Below are positions 19,280-27,800 of a DNA stretch of 64,000 nucleotides, piece after piece. The stretch's first letter is position 1; every line of letters begins with the position of its first letter. This DNA is from an uncultured Paracoccaceae bacterium (GTDB taxonomy: Bacteria; Pseudomonadota; Alphaproteobacteria; Rhodobacterales; Rhodobacteraceae): contig CATOSU010000014.1 of assembly GCA_951812615.1 (NCBI GenBank), positions 55,921 to 119,920 on the forward strand, in the 5' to 3' direction. The notes beneath the pieces were generated by a model, which searched no databases, was not told the DNA's origin, and was given only the letters and a program-made list of their open reading frames with translations. Made by a program: the position numbers and the translations under genes.

Positions 19280-19444
19280 TGTGGCCCGCGCAGGCAGATT
19301 GCAAAGAAGTTGCGCAGGCGCTGGCGCCGGCGATCCCGCAGGCGGAATTCCTGCCGCTGGACAGCCGCAACCACATCCTGCTGCCGCAGGATCCGGCCTG
19401 TGAACAGGCCTTTTCCCCGGATTGAACAGTTTCTGGCCGGGTGA
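19280..19444 (+). pseudogene. Remnant of an alpha/beta-hydrolase C-terminus
   Basis: A short plus-strand stretch reads APAIPQAEFLPLDSRNHILL in one frame and, after a one-base shift near 19405-19420, ends IEQFLAG and a stop at 19442-19444. The pattern IPxAxFxxLxSRNHILL is the typical C-terminal end of alpha/beta hydrolases, including those fused to LuxR-type or cyclase domains. No upstream part of such a gene is left: purF begins on the other strand at 19155. It therefore looks like a decayed fragment within the cvpA-purF interval. Confidence 0.5.
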
Positions 19445-19450
19445 GCGCGC

Positions 19451-20008
19451 TCAGTTCGGCTGACAGGCGCCGACCAGTTGCTCGTATTGTTCGGTGATCC
19501 AGCCCAGCGCCTGTTCGGGCTCCTGTTCCTGGATCTCGCTTGAGAGGCGCGAAAACACCTGTGCCGACCGGCTTTCATCAACGATGGTAAAGCTCTGCGT
19601 GGTGATCACAGCCTCGTAGATGAAGAACGCGATTGCCACCAGCAGGATGCCGCGCGCGACGCCAAAGAGGAACCCGGCCCCCTGGTCGACCCCGCCCAGC
19701 GCCGACCGCTGAACCAGGCTGGAAAACAGCGGCGTAAAGAACGACACCACGATCAGCGCCACGGCAAACACGGCGGCAAAGGCGGCGATGATGCTCAGCT
19801 CGCAGCTGTCGGCAATGAAATCCCCGACAACCGGCACTTCCTTGACCAGCGGTTCGACCTGCGGCGCAAAGATAAACGCGACGACAGCCGCCGCCACCCA
19901 TCCCAGAATGGCCATGACCTCGCGCACGAACCCGCGCGAATACGCCAACAGCGCCGAGACCACGATGACCAGGGCAACGACCCCGTCGATAATGGTGAAG
20001 CCTTCCAT
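19451..20008 (-). CDS. cvpA: CvpA family membrane protein
   Basis: A 185-residue inner-membrane protein with four hydrophobic helices (about 6-22, 28-48, 70-92, 108-130) and a charged C-terminal tail. CvpA is linked to colicin V production and, more recently, to envelope stress tolerance; its transport role is not settled. The FTIIDGVVALVIVVSALLAY start is typical. It lies 24 bp behind radA. Confidence 0.88.
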   Translation of the reverse strand: MEGFTIIDGVVALVIVVSALLAYSRGFVREVMAILGWVAAAVVAFIFAPQVEPLVKEVPVVGDFIADSCELSIIAAFAAVFAVALIVVSFFTPLFSSLVQRSALGGVDQGAGFLFGVARGILLVAIAFFIYEAVITTQSFTIVDESRSAQVFSRLSSEIQEQEPEQALGWITEQYEQLVGACQPN

Positions 20009-20032
20009 CTGCTCCTGCCTGCCTTTCCGCCG

Positions 20033-21397
20033 TCACCCGGCGCCGAATGTTTCCCCCACGAACTGCGTCAGGTCCGCCGGCCGTACCAGCGTCAGACCCT
20101 CCGCCGCAGCAGCCTTGCCGCCTGCCGGAGCGATGGCCGAGGTGAAACCAAGTTTTTGCGCTTCTTTCAACCTGTTTTCCGTCTGCGGGGCCGGGCGCAG
20201 GGCCCCGGACAGGCTGATTTCGCCGAAAATCACTGTTTCCGCCGGCAGCGCGGCGTCTTCGCGCGCGCTCAGCAGGGCGGCGGCCACGGCCAGATCCGCC
20301 GCGGGTTCGCTGATCCTGAGGCCGCCGGCAACGTTGAGATAGACATCGAGCCCGGTGAACGGAATGCCACACCGCGCCTCCAGCACGGCAAGGATCATCG
20401 CCAGCCGCCCGCCGTCCCAGCCCACGACCGTGCGCCGCGGCTGCGAATGCGGGGTGGGTGCCACCAGCGCCTGCAGCTCTACCAGCACCGGCCGCGTGCC
20501 CTCGATCCCGGCAAACACCGCCGATCCCGGCGCAGGTTCGCCCCGGTCCGACAAAAACAGGGCCGAGGGGTTGGTGACCTCGGCCAGCCCCGCACCGGTC
20601 ATCTCGAACACGCCGATCTCGTCCGCCGGACCGAACCGGTTCTTGACGGCGCGCAGGATGCGGAACTGATGCCCGCGCTCACCCTCGAAATAAAGCACCG
20701 TGTCGACCATGTGTTCGACCACACGTGGGCCGGCAATCTGACCTTCCTTGGTCACATGCCCGACCAGAATTACCGACATGCCGCGCTTCTTGGCAAAACT
20801 GGTCAGCTCATGCGCCGCCGCACGCACCTGGCTGACCGAGCCGGGCGCGCTTTCCACGGTGTCCGACCACATGGTCTGGATCGAATCGATCACCGCGAGG
20901 TCGGGCTTTTCCGCCTCCAGCGTGGTCAGGATATCGCGCAGCGCGGTTTCGGCCGCCAGCTGCACGGGGGTCTCGGTCAGACCCAGCCGGCGGGCCCGCA
21001 TGCGCACCTGCGCGCTGGCCTCTTCGCCGGAAACATAAATCGTTTTCAAACCCTTGCGAGCCAAAGCTGAGGCCGTCTGCAAGAGCAGTGTGGATTTCCC
21101 AATGCCCGGATCGCCGCCCACAAGGATAGCCGAGGCCGGCACCAGCCCGCCGCCCAGCACCCGGTCGAACTCGGCCATGCCGCTGACTGCGCGCGGTGGC
21201 GGTGTTTCCTCGGTGCGCAGATCGGTCAGCGGCACGCTGCGCCCGCGTTTGCCGCCCAGTGCCTGCTTGCCGGGGCCGGCCGACAGCGGCGCTTCCTCGG
21301 CAATGGTGTTCCACTCGCCGCAGCTTTCGCAGCGCCCCGACCACTTGGACGTGACGGACCCGCAGGCAGCACAGATAAAGCGCGATGTTTTGGCCAT
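20033..21397 (-). CDS. radA: DNA repair protein RadA
   Basis: A 454-residue RecA-like ATPase that promotes branch migration in recombination. The N-terminal zinc finger has Cys9, Cys12, Cys23 and Cys26. Walker A GGDPGIGKS (94-102), the RadA-specific VKNRFGPADEIG motif and the C-terminal Lon-protease-like domain with PTPHSQPRR are present. The ATG at 21397 is chosen because the zinc finger starts directly after it. The pqiA-like gene ends six bases upstream, so the two are probably co-transcribed. Confidence 0.95.
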   Translation of the reverse strand: MAKTSRFICAACGSVTSKWSGRCESCGEWNTIAEEAPLSAGPGKQALGGKRGRSVPLTDLRTEETPPPRAVSGMAEFDRVLGGGLVPASAILVGGDPGIGKSTLLLQTASALARKGLKTIYVSGEEASAQVRMRARRLGLTETPVQLAAETALRDILTTLEAEKPDLAVIDSIQTMWSDTVESAPGSVSQVRAAAHELTSFAKKRGMSVILVGHVTKEGQIAGPRVVEHMVDTVLYFEGERGHQFRILRAVKNRFGPADEIGVFEMTGAGLAEVTNPSALFLSDRGEPAPGSAVFAGIEGTRPVLVELQALVAPTPHSQPRRTVVGWDGGRLAMILAVLEARCGIPFTGLDVYLNVAGGLRISEPAADLAVAAALLSAREDAALPAETVIFGEISLSGALRPAPQTENRLKEAQKLGFTSAIAPAGGKAAAAEGLTLVRPADLTQFVGETFGAG

Positions 21398-21402
21398 GTC
21401 CC

Positions 21403-21861
21403 TTACGTGTCCGACCGCGCCTTCCGGTTCAAGCCGCTTTTTTCCGTGAGCATGCCGAACAGGATGCTGGCCAGGATACAGGCGGTGAACAGGTAAAGCC
21501 CCCACGCAGTTTCCAGCCGGCCCACGCCGATGCCCTTCACCACCGTGATGTAAAGCGCGATCAGGAACACATCGGCCATCGCCAGCTTGCCCAGCACATG
21601 CAGCACCGGCATCGCCCGCGCATCCAGCAGATCCCACTGCACCAGCGCGGTGCCGATGGTCTTCAGATAAGGCGCAAAGAGCGCGAATGCAGTGACGATC
21701 AGCGCCAGGATCACGTCCGACTTCCACAAGGATTGCAAGCCCGTGATCACCGAGATCTCGCTCAGCTCAAAAAGCGGCAACAGTCCGGCCCGCATCAGCG
21801 GCGCAAACCATGCGACGGGGTAAAGCACCAGCAGTGACAGGGTCAGAACACGCAAGATCAT
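21403..21861 (-). CDS. Paraquat-inducible protein A-like membrane protein
   Basis: A 152-residue inner-membrane protein with four predicted helices, matching one half of PqiA-family proteins. PqiA partners MCE-type lipid transport systems in the envelope; the role of short versions is unknown. The neighbouring mlaF-mlaE-like genes on the same strand make a lipid-transport link plausible. It starts at 21861, shortly downstream (in gene direction) of a dispersed repeat at 21901-21949. Confidence 0.72.
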   Translation of the reverse strand: MILRVLTLSLLVLYPVAWFAPLMRAGLLPLFELSEISVITGLQSLWKSDVILALIVTAFALFAPYLKTIGTALVQWDLLDARAMPVLHVLGKLAMADVFLIALYITVVKGIGVGRLETAWGLYLFTACILASILFGMLTEKSGLNRKARSDT

Positions 21862-21900
21862 GCCCGGCAGGTATGCGCTGTGTGCCCGGCACACAACCCT

Positions 21901-21949
21901 TGCTTCTTCTGTTTGAAAATACCTCGGGGTCCGGGGCAGCGCCCCGGGG
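21901..21949 (+). repeat. Dispersed TTCTTCTGTTT repeat, copy A
   Basis: It starts TGCTTCTTCTGTTT, continues AAAATACCTCGGGG and ends in the hairpin CCGGGGC-AGC-GCCCCGG. It shares this layout with copies at 31611, 41083 and 50835. It lies between mlaF and the pqiA-like gene; a further small hairpin (GTGCGCC/GGCGCAC, 21978-21995) follows. Confidence 0.75.
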
Positions 21950-22018
21950 CCTGCGTGGCCTGAACGCAATCCAACCTGTGCGCCGCATGGCGCACGCCCT
22001 TCAGCGCGGATTTCCTTC

Positions 22019-22765
22019 CTAGCGCACTGCCTCAATCGGCCCCTCGGCGCGCCCGTGAATGAACTGGTCCAGATAGGGATCGCCCGACGCATCCATCTCC
22101 GCCACCGGACCGGTCCACTGGATCACCCCGTCATGCAGCATGGCGACATTGTCGGCAATCGCCCGGACCGAGGACATGTCATGGGTGATGGTCATCGCGG
22201 TGGCGCCCATCTCGACCACGATCTCGCGGATCAGTTCGTTGATCACTCCGGCCATGATCGGATCGAGCCCGGTGGTGGGTTCGTCGAAAAAGATGATCTC
22301 GGGCTCGGCGGCAATCGCCCGTGCCAGCCCCACGCGTTTTTGCATGCCGCCGGACAGCTCGGCCGGAAACAGGTCCGCCACTTCCGGTTTCAGCCCCACG
22401 CGGTGCAGCTTTTCCACCGCGATGGCGCGGGCTTCGTCCACGGGCCGTTTCAGAGACCCGCGCAGCAGGCGGAAGGCCACGTTCTGCCAGACGGGCAGCG
22501 AATCAAACAGCGCGCCGCCCTGAAACAGCATTCCGAACCGGGCCAGGAATGCGTCCCTGTCGCCGGATCCGGCAGCCTTGCCGTCAACGATGATCTGCCC
22601 GCTGTCGGGCTCGATCAGCCCGAGGATGCATTTCAGCGCCACCGATTTGCCGGTGCCCGACCCGCCGATGATCACCATCGACGTGCCTTGCGGGATCTCG
22701 AGGGTCAGCCCCCGCAGAACCCGGTTGTCGCCAAAGGCCTTATGAACGTTCTCCATCCGGATCAT
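22019..22765 (-). CDS. mlaF: ABC transporter ATP-binding protein, MlaF type
   Basis: A 248-residue ATPase of the Mla-type lipid transporter that keeps outer-membrane lipid asymmetry. Walker A GGSGTGKS (34-41), signature LSGGMQKRVGLARA and Walker B IIFFDEPTTGLDP are intact. The ATG at 22765 overlaps the mlaE stop by four bases. mlaD, mlaC and mlaB are not in the window. Confidence 0.9.
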   Translation of the reverse strand: MIRMENVHKAFGDNRVLRGLTLEIPQGTSMVIIGGSGTGKSVALKCILGLIEPDSGQIIVDGKAAGSGDRDAFLARFGMLFQGGALFDSLPVWQNVAFRLLRGSLKRPVDEARAIAVEKLHRVGLKPEVADLFPAELSGGMQKRVGLARAIAAEPEIIFFDEPTTGLDPIMAGVINELIREIVVEMGATAMTITHDMSSVRAIADNVAMLHDGVIQWTGPVAEMDASGDPYLDQFIHGRAEGPIEAVR

Positions 22766-23544
22766 ACCGAGAAAAACACCCCCGTCAGAACGAAATTCGC
22801 CGCCAGGATCAGCACCGCGGCGGCCTCGACGCTGCCCTTGGTGGCCCGGCCCACGCCTTGCGCGCCGCGGCCCGAATTCATGCCGTAATAGCACCCCATC
22901 AGCGCCGCGATCCCGCCAAAGGCGGCGCCTTTCACCAGCGAAGAAATGATGTCGAGCGGTTCGAGGAAATCGACCGTGTTTTCAAGGTAGACCACCGGGT
23001 TGAAGCCAAGGTTCTGGGTCGCCACCATGTACCCGCCCGCAATCCCGATCACGTCGCCCACCCCGACCAGCGCCGGCACGGTGATCAGCGCCGCCAGAAG
23101 CCGCGGCGCGGTGAGGTATTTCATCGGATGGGTGGACAATGTGACCAGCGCGTCGATCTGTTCGGTCACTTTCATCGTCGCGATCTCGGCTGCGATGGAC
23201 GAGGTCACCCGCGCCGCGATCATCAGACCCACCAGCACCGGTCCCAACTCGCGCACCATGCCGATGGCGACGATCTGCGGCACCACCGCCTCGGCGTTGA
23301 ACCGCGCGCCGCCCGAGTAGATCTGCAGCGCCAGCGCGCCGCCGGTGAAAATCGCCGTCAACCCGACCACGGGCAGCGACAGCCAGCCGATGTTCAAAAG
23401 CGCATGCAGCAACTCGCGCGGGTAGAAGGGCGGGCGAAAGATATGGCTGATCGCGTCCAGCATGTAGAGGCTGATGCGGCCCACCGAGGCCAGCAGGGCC
23501 AGCACCGAACGGCCCAGCAGGGCAAGAGGCGCCAGCAGGTTCAT
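22762..23544 (-). CDS. mlaE: ABC transporter permease, MlaE type
   Basis: A 260-residue permease of the MlaE family with about six hydrophobic helices. The stretches [28 protein letters not shown] and [16 protein letters not shown] are diagnostic. It forms the membrane channel of the lipid transporter with MlaF. The ATG at 23544 overlaps the alr stop, and its own stop overlaps mlaF, so alr-mlaE-mlaF is one coupled unit. Confidence 0.92.
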   Translation of the reverse strand: MNLLAPLALLGRSVLALLASVGRISLYMLDAISHIFRPPFYPRELLHALLNIGWLSLPVVGLTAIFTGGALALQIYSGGARFNAEAVVPQIVAIGMVRELGPVLVGLMIAARVTSSIAAEIATMKVTEQIDALVTLSTHPMKYLTAPRLLAALITVPALVGVGDVIGIAGGYMVATQNLGFNPVVYLENTVDFLEPLDIISSLVKGAAFGGIAALMGCYYGMNSGRGAQGVGRATKGSVEAAAVLILAANFVLTGVFFSV

Positions 23545-24575
23545 GGGATGTAGTTCCGCGAATAGCGCCGCCCCAGCGATGTCAGCACCTCGTACCCGAT
23601 CGTACCGGCGGCATCGGCCAGCATGTCCACCGTGTTCCCGTCCCCCAGCATCGTCAGGTAATCGGGGTCGGCGGCCAGACCGGTGATGTCCACCGTGATC
23701 AGGTCCATCGAGATCCGGCCACGGATCGGGCAGGGCACCCCGTCGGCAAAAAGTGCAACCCGGTCACCGATGGCGCGCAGCAGCCCGTCGGCGTAGCCCG
23801 CCGACACGGTGGCGATGCGTGATGGCGCCCCGGCGGTCCAGGTGTTGCCGTATCCCACGGTTTCGCCGGGCGCGACGGTGCGGGTCTGGATCACCGGCAG
23901 GTCCAGCCGCACGGTCTGCAGCGAATCCTCGAACGGCAGGCCGCCATAGAGCCCCACGCCCGGCCGGGTCAGGTCAAAGTGAAAGGCATGGCCCAGAAGA
24001 ATGCCGCCCGTGGCCGACAGCGACCGCGGTGCGTCAATGCCGGCAGTCATGTCGCGAAACTGCTGGAGTTGCTGCAGGTTCATCGGGTGGTCGGGTTCGT
24101 CGGCACAGGCCAGATGCGACATGATCAGCGCCGGCTGCAGGCCTTCGGCAATCTCGCGCAGCGCGGCCCAGTCTTCGGCTTCCAGCCCCAGCCGGTTCAT
24201 CCCGGTATCAAGCTGAAAGCCGAACCGGTGGCCCGGCAGGCTTTCAACATGGCGCAGCATCTGGTCGACCGAGTTCAGCATCGGGATCAGGTCATGCGTG
24301 CGGATCCGGTCGGTGTCGCCCTCCATGTGGCCCGAGAACACGCCGATCATCGGGCCCGCGCCCAGTGCCTTGCGCACCGTGGCGCCTTCTTCCGCGGTTG
24401 CGACGAAAAACCGGCGGGCCCCGGCCTGCGCCAGCGCCACCGAAACCGGTCCGGCACCCAGCCCATAGCCGTTCGCCTTGACGACGGCAGCTGTTTCGCA
24501 GCCCGTCATCGCATCCAGCGCGCGCCAGTTCTGCACGACCGCGCTGAGGTCTATGGTCAGATGTCCCGTTGCCAT
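23541..24575 (-). CDS. alr: Alanine racemase
   Basis: A 344-residue PLP enzyme that makes D-alanine for peptidoglycan. The PLP lysine is Lys33 in [10 protein letters not shown] and the opposite catalytic base is Tyr261 in [14 protein letters not shown]. The N-terminal TIM barrel and C-terminal beta domain are both present. It is somewhat shorter than the 360-370 residues of many relatives, without a visible gap in core motifs. It is first in the alr-mlaE-mlaF run. Confidence 0.94.
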   Translation of the reverse strand: MATGHLTIDLSAVVQNWRALDAMTGCETAAVVKANGYGLGAGPVSVALAQAGARRFFVATAEEGATVRKALGAGPMIGVFSGHMEGDTDRIRTHDLIPMLNSVDQMLRHVESLPGHRFGFQLDTGMNRLGLEAEDWAALREIAEGLQPALIMSHLACADEPDHPMNLQQLQQFRDMTAGIDAPRSLSATGGILLGHAFHFDLTRPGVGLYGGLPFEDSLQTVRLDLPVIQTRTVAPGETVGYGNTWTAGAPSRIATVSAGYADGLLRAIGDRVALFADGVPCPIRGRISMDLITVDITGLAADPDYLTMLGDGNTVDMLADAAGTIGYEVLTSLGRRYSRNYIP

Positions 24576-24620
24576 GCGCCCGTTCTGACATCCCGCCCCT
24601 TGGCGTCAAGGGGGAAAGGC

Positions 24621-25550
24621 CTATGCGGTTTCCGCTTTGTGCGCGTCATAGCCTGCTTCGAGTTCCTGTCGCAGAAAACCGCCGAAAACCAGCGGCTCAT
24701 AGCCGGGTGTGCCGGTGCCGGGCAGCGGGGCGATGACCGCTGACACGTGCGGGTCGAAGAAGAACGGGCAGGAATAGCGTTCGCGCCCCGAACGGTTGAT
24801 CACCCGGTGCGGGGTTGATCGCAGCGCGCCGTTGCTCAGCCGGTGCAGCATGTCACCGACATTGACCACGAAAGTGCCGGGGCGATGCGGGACATCGACC
24901 CATGCCCCGTCCGGCGTCATCACCTGCAACCCGCCGACCGCATTCTGTGCCAGAAACGTCAGCGCGCCGAAATCCGTGTGCGGCGCCGAGCCGTAGAGGT
25001 CCTCCGGCGCGCGGTCCGGTGCCGGCGGGTAGTGCAGCAGGCGCAGCCACGTGGTTGGTGTGTCAAACTGTGCGAGAAAGCTCAGGTCGCTGGCCCCCGC
25101 CGCCATCAGCGCGATCCGCATCATCCGGCGCCCGAGTTCGCACATCGCATCGTGATAGGCCTCCAGCGTCGCGCGAAAACCTGCAAGTTCCGGCCAGAGA
25201 TTGGGGCCGGACAAGTAGGTGTCGGGGTCGGCCACGGCATCCTCCCGCATCATCATGAAGCTTTCGGACTGGTTCGGTTTGGTGACCTCGGCCAGCGTGG
25301 TGGTGACATCCGTGGAGGTGCCGATCGGGATATATCCGCGGTGGTTGCGGTCCAGCGCGATCTGCATTTTTTCAGCCAGTGGCAGCGCGTGGAACCGGCG
25401 GGAGGCGTCGAACACGGCCGCGATCTGTTCGGCAGGGATGCCATGCCCGCGGAGATAGCCGAACCCGGTGCCGCCATAGATGGCCCGGAATTGCCGCGCC
25501 AGTTTGGCGTCATCGCCGCCGGAAATGTCGAGTTCGGATATCGTCTGCAT
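24621..25550 (-). CDS. 2-oxoglutarate/Fe(II) dioxygenase, isopenicillin N synthase-like
   Basis: A 309-residue member of the isopenicillin N synthase / 2OG-Fe(II) dioxygenase family. The iron triad is His191, Asp193 and His248, and the 2-oxoglutarate or substrate carboxylate motif RxS is Arg258-Tyr-Ser260. The N-terminal DIOX_N part (GGTGFGYLRGHGI) is present. Bacterial members are often annotated as ethylene-forming or gibberellin-type oxygenases without proof. The substrate is unknown, and neighbours give no clear lead. Confidence 0.85.
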   Translation of the reverse strand: MQTISELDISGGDDAKLARQFRAIYGGTGFGYLRGHGIPAEQIAAVFDASRRFHALPLAEKMQIALDRNHRGYIPIGTSTDVTTTLAEVTKPNQSESFMMMREDAVADPDTYLSGPNLWPELAGFRATLEAYHDAMCELGRRMMRIALMAAGASDLSFLAQFDTPTTWLRLLHYPPAPDRAPEDLYGSAPHTDFGALTFLAQNAVGGLQVMTPDGAWVDVPHRPGTFVVNVGDMLHRLSNGALRSTPHRVINRSGRERYSCPFFFDPHVSAVIAPLPGTGTPGYEPLVFGGFLRQELEAGYDAHKAETA

Positions 25551-25570
25551 ACCCGCATCCTGCGCCGGGT

Positions 25571-26315
25571 TCAGGGCGAATACCAGTCGCCGAAATAGCG
25601 TTCCCAGATCTTTTCGCCGATCATGCAGTCATAGCCGCTGACGGGGATGGTTCGCGGCGCCGGACGGACGCCGGCCAGTTCCAGCACCAGCTTGCGGCGC
25701 AGCGTTGGTTCGAAATCCTCCCAGCTCCACACCGGAAGCACGAAGGCGCCCGGCCCGCCGGTTACGCAATTGGAATAATAGACATCGAGGTCGGGGATGC
25801 CGAAACGTTCACTCATCTCATCCTGCGTCATCAGCGGCAGCCCGTTGATGACGATCCCCTGCGCCAGCACCTCTGCCCGGGCTGGCAGAACCGGGCGGCC
25901 CTGATTGTTCGGCCCGTCTCCGGATATGTCGATGACCCGGCGCAAACCGGTGAAATCGTTTAATTCAAAAGCTATAGCCGCCGCAGCTAATCCTCCGGAA
26001 ATGGAGGTCCGCCGCATCGCACCGTCAAAATGCGTGGTGATCCGGCCTGCAAATCCGGCAGCGTCGTGGCGGGTTTCAATCAGGGTCCAGGGGACAACAA
26101 CGCGCTGGTCTTGGCTTCCGGCCCATTCCATATACATCACCGCGACGCGTCCGATCATCCCGCCCCGGATCGCGCCCCAGACCTCGTCACTGGTCAGGGC
26201 CTCGGCATAGCCGCGGCGCTGGATTTCCAGTTCGGCGATTGTCATCGACCGGGACACATCCACCGCCAGCACCAGTTCGAGATCAACCTCGGTTTCAGCC
26301 AAGGTTTGGCTCGAA
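25571..26315 (-). pseudogene. DUF1194 secreted protein, main part, separated from its signal peptide by an IS
   Basis: This encodes the mature part of a DUF1194 protein, a von Willebrand factor A-like fold. The metal-site motif DVSRSM follows EVDLELVLAV, and DISGDGPNNQGRP is the second conserved block. Translation upstream of about 26311 runs into IS3-family DNA. The missing start and first 14 codons lie at 27615-27656. Joined through one copy of the 4-bp duplication, the pieces give a 260-residue protein with a normal Sec signal peptide, MHRVILAAVLFWGSSQTLA. Confidence 0.9.
26312..26315. repeat. Target-site duplication, left copy (IS3-family element)
   Basis: CGAA at the left IS border is repeated at 27615-27618. 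A 4-bp duplication is usual for the IS407 subgroup of IS3. It is too short to be conclusive alone, but removing the IS plus one copy restores the host frame. Confidence 0.75.
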
Positions 26316-26394
26316 TGACCTGCCCCCAGAATTTCGGACCATTCAAAAAGAGAGTTTGTTCTCGTAACGTTCAAAGCTACGAGGAGAACGAAGA

Positions 26395-26661
26395 ATGCGG
26401 AAGTCACGCTTCACAGAGGAACAAATCGTCGGGATTTTGCAGGAGTATGCTGCGGGTGCCAAAGTGTCTGAGCTTTGCCGCAAGCATGGGATGTCCGATG
26501 CGACGCTGTACAAGTGGAAAGCCAAGTATGGCGGCATGACAGTATCCGAGCTGCGCCGCCTGAAGGACCTGGAGGTCGAGAACTCGGAGCTGAAGCGTCT
26601 GCTGGCAGACGCGATGCTCGATAATGCTGGTCTTAAGGGGCTGCTGGCAAAAAACTCATAA
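26395..26661 (+). CDS. IS3-family transposase OrfA
   Basis: An 88-residue DNA-binding protein with an N-terminal helix-turn-helix (RKSRFTEEQIVGILQEYAAG and SELCRKHGMSDATLYKWK) and a leucine-rich coiled coil (about 55-85) for oligomerisation. GAGGAG lies upstream of the ATG at 26395. It ends at 26661 just past the slippery A run and is normally extended into OrfAB by -1 frameshifting. Confidence 0.94.
   Translation: MRKSRFTEEQIVGILQEYAAGAKVSELCRKHGMSDATLYKWKAKYGGMTVSELRRLKDLEVENSELKRLLADAMLDNAGLKGLLAKNS
26649..26655 (+). promoter_or_regulatory. Probable -1 ribosomal frameshift site between orfA and orfB
   Basis: AAAAAAC at the end of orfA. A -1 slip here reads on as KKLITPAARRDAVVTLMAEH, joining OrfA to OrfB without a stop, as expected for the IS3-family OrfAB transposase. 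Confidence 0.75.
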
Positions 26662-26684
26662 CGCCTGCCGCCCGTCGGGATGCG

Positions 26685-27554
26685 GTGGTCACGTTGATGG
26701 CTGAACACCAATTCACGCAAAGGCGGGCGTGCAGGCTGGTTGGAATATCCAGATCGAGCCTGACCTATCAGGCGCGCCCGGATCGCCACGCGCGGCTTCG
26801 GGAACGTCTGATCACGCTTTCAGGCAAGCACAGGAGGTATGGCTATCGTATGTTGCATGCCAAGCTGGTGCGCGAGGGGTTCAAGGTGAACGTCAAAGTC
26901 GTCGAACGTATCTACCGCGAGGAGCGGCTGTGGCTACGTCGCACAAAGCGCAAGAAGATCCCCAAGGAAGGCCGTGAGGGCGGCTGGTGCCCGATTGCAG
27001 CCAACCAACGGTGGTCTTTGGATTTCACCAGTGACGCACTGGCAAACGGGCGCAAATTCCGAACGGCGAACCTCAAAGATGATTGCACACGAGAGTGCCC
27101 CGCCATCGAGGTGGATTTCTCACTGCCCGGTGAGCGGGTCGTGGAACTGCTGAACCGGGTCGCACGCGAACGCGGATATCCTGACATTCTGGTCGTTGAT
27201 AACGGCCCGGAACTACGAGGTCGCGCGCTTGACGCCTGGGCCGATGACAACGGCGTGCAGTTGTATTTCATAGATCCGGGCAAGCCGACCCAGAATGCCT
27301 ACATCGAGAGTTTCAATGGTCGCTTCAGGGACGAATGTCTGAACCAGCATTGGTTCACAAGCATCGGCGAGGCTCGTGACATCATCGAAAACTGGAGGAT
27401 AGACTACAACACAGAGAGACCGCACAGCAGCCTGAGATATCAAACCCCGGAGGAGTTCGCGGCAGCGCGGCCCTTCGACAAAACGCAATGGGCACAGCCG
27501 CTTGAGCTACATGAGGGCTCCGCGCCTGCGCCCATTGCTCACGCCGCTGAATGA
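26685..27554 (+). CDS. IS3-family transposase OrfB (DDE integrase domain)
   Basis: A 289-residue rve-type integrase domain. The catalytic triad is Asp113 (WSLDFTSD), Asp172 (LVVDNGPELRG) and Glu208 (NAYIESFNGRFRDECLN). An HTH_21-like segment with KHRRYGYRMLHAKL precedes it. A separate start would be GTG 26685, but the frame is open back through the A6 run, so the natural product is most likely the OrfAB fusion. Confidence 0.94.
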   Translation: MVTLMAEHQFTQRRACRLVGISRSSLTYQARPDRHARLRERLITLSGKHRRYGYRMLHAKLVREGFKVNVKVVERIYREERLWLRRTKRKKIPKEGREGGWCPIAANQRWSLDFTSDALANGRKFRTANLKDDCTRECPAIEVDFSLPGERVVELLNRVARERGYPDILVVDNGPELRGRALDAWADDNGVQLYFIDPGKPTQNAYIESFNGRFRDECLNQHWFTSIGEARDIIENWRIDYNTERPHSSLRYQTPEEFAAARPFDKTQWAQPLELHEGSAPAPIAHAAE

Positions 27555-27614
27555 TGGCACACAAATGGAGAGCAAACTCGATTTACGAGTGGCCCTGAAA
27601 AAAGGGGCAGGTCA

Positions 27615-27618
27615 CGAA
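27615..27618. repeat. Target-site duplication, right copy (IS3-family element)
   Basis: CGAA directly behind the right IS end, matching 26312-26315. Confidence 0.75.
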
Positions 27619-27656
27619 CCCCAGAACAGGACAGCGGCGAGGATTACGCGGTGCAT
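27615..27656 (-). pseudogene. DUF1194 gene, start codon and half of the signal peptide
   Basis: Fourteen codons (MHRVILAAVLFWGS) from ATG 27656, followed at once by a stop created by the IS end. It completes the DUF1194 gene at 25571-26315. The promoter of that gene should lie in 27657-27800, which it shares with the divergent gene at 27801. Confidence 0.85.
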
Positions 27657-27800
27657 GGCCCGATGTTCGCCGGACCCGCCGCAACCTGTCCAGACACAAG
27701 CGCGTGCGGTCCCGTCCGGCGCTTGCGGGCGCGGTTTGACAGCAATCACCTTGATTGCGAGGTTTGAGTTGCCCTGTTCCCCGCGATTGGAGGCCTGATC

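Larger units (their letters stand above)
26316..27614 (+). mobile_element. IS3-family insertion sequence, probably IS407 subgroup
   Basis: A 1299-bp element. Both ends start TGACCTGCCCC when read inwards, followed by less exact similarity that includes GAGTTTG about 35 bases in. It carries orfA and orfB in overlapping frames with an A6 slippery run between them, and is flanked by a 4-bp CGAA duplication. All parts needed for transposition look intact, so it may still be active. It sits in the signal-peptide codons of a DUF1194 gene. Confidence 0.93.
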
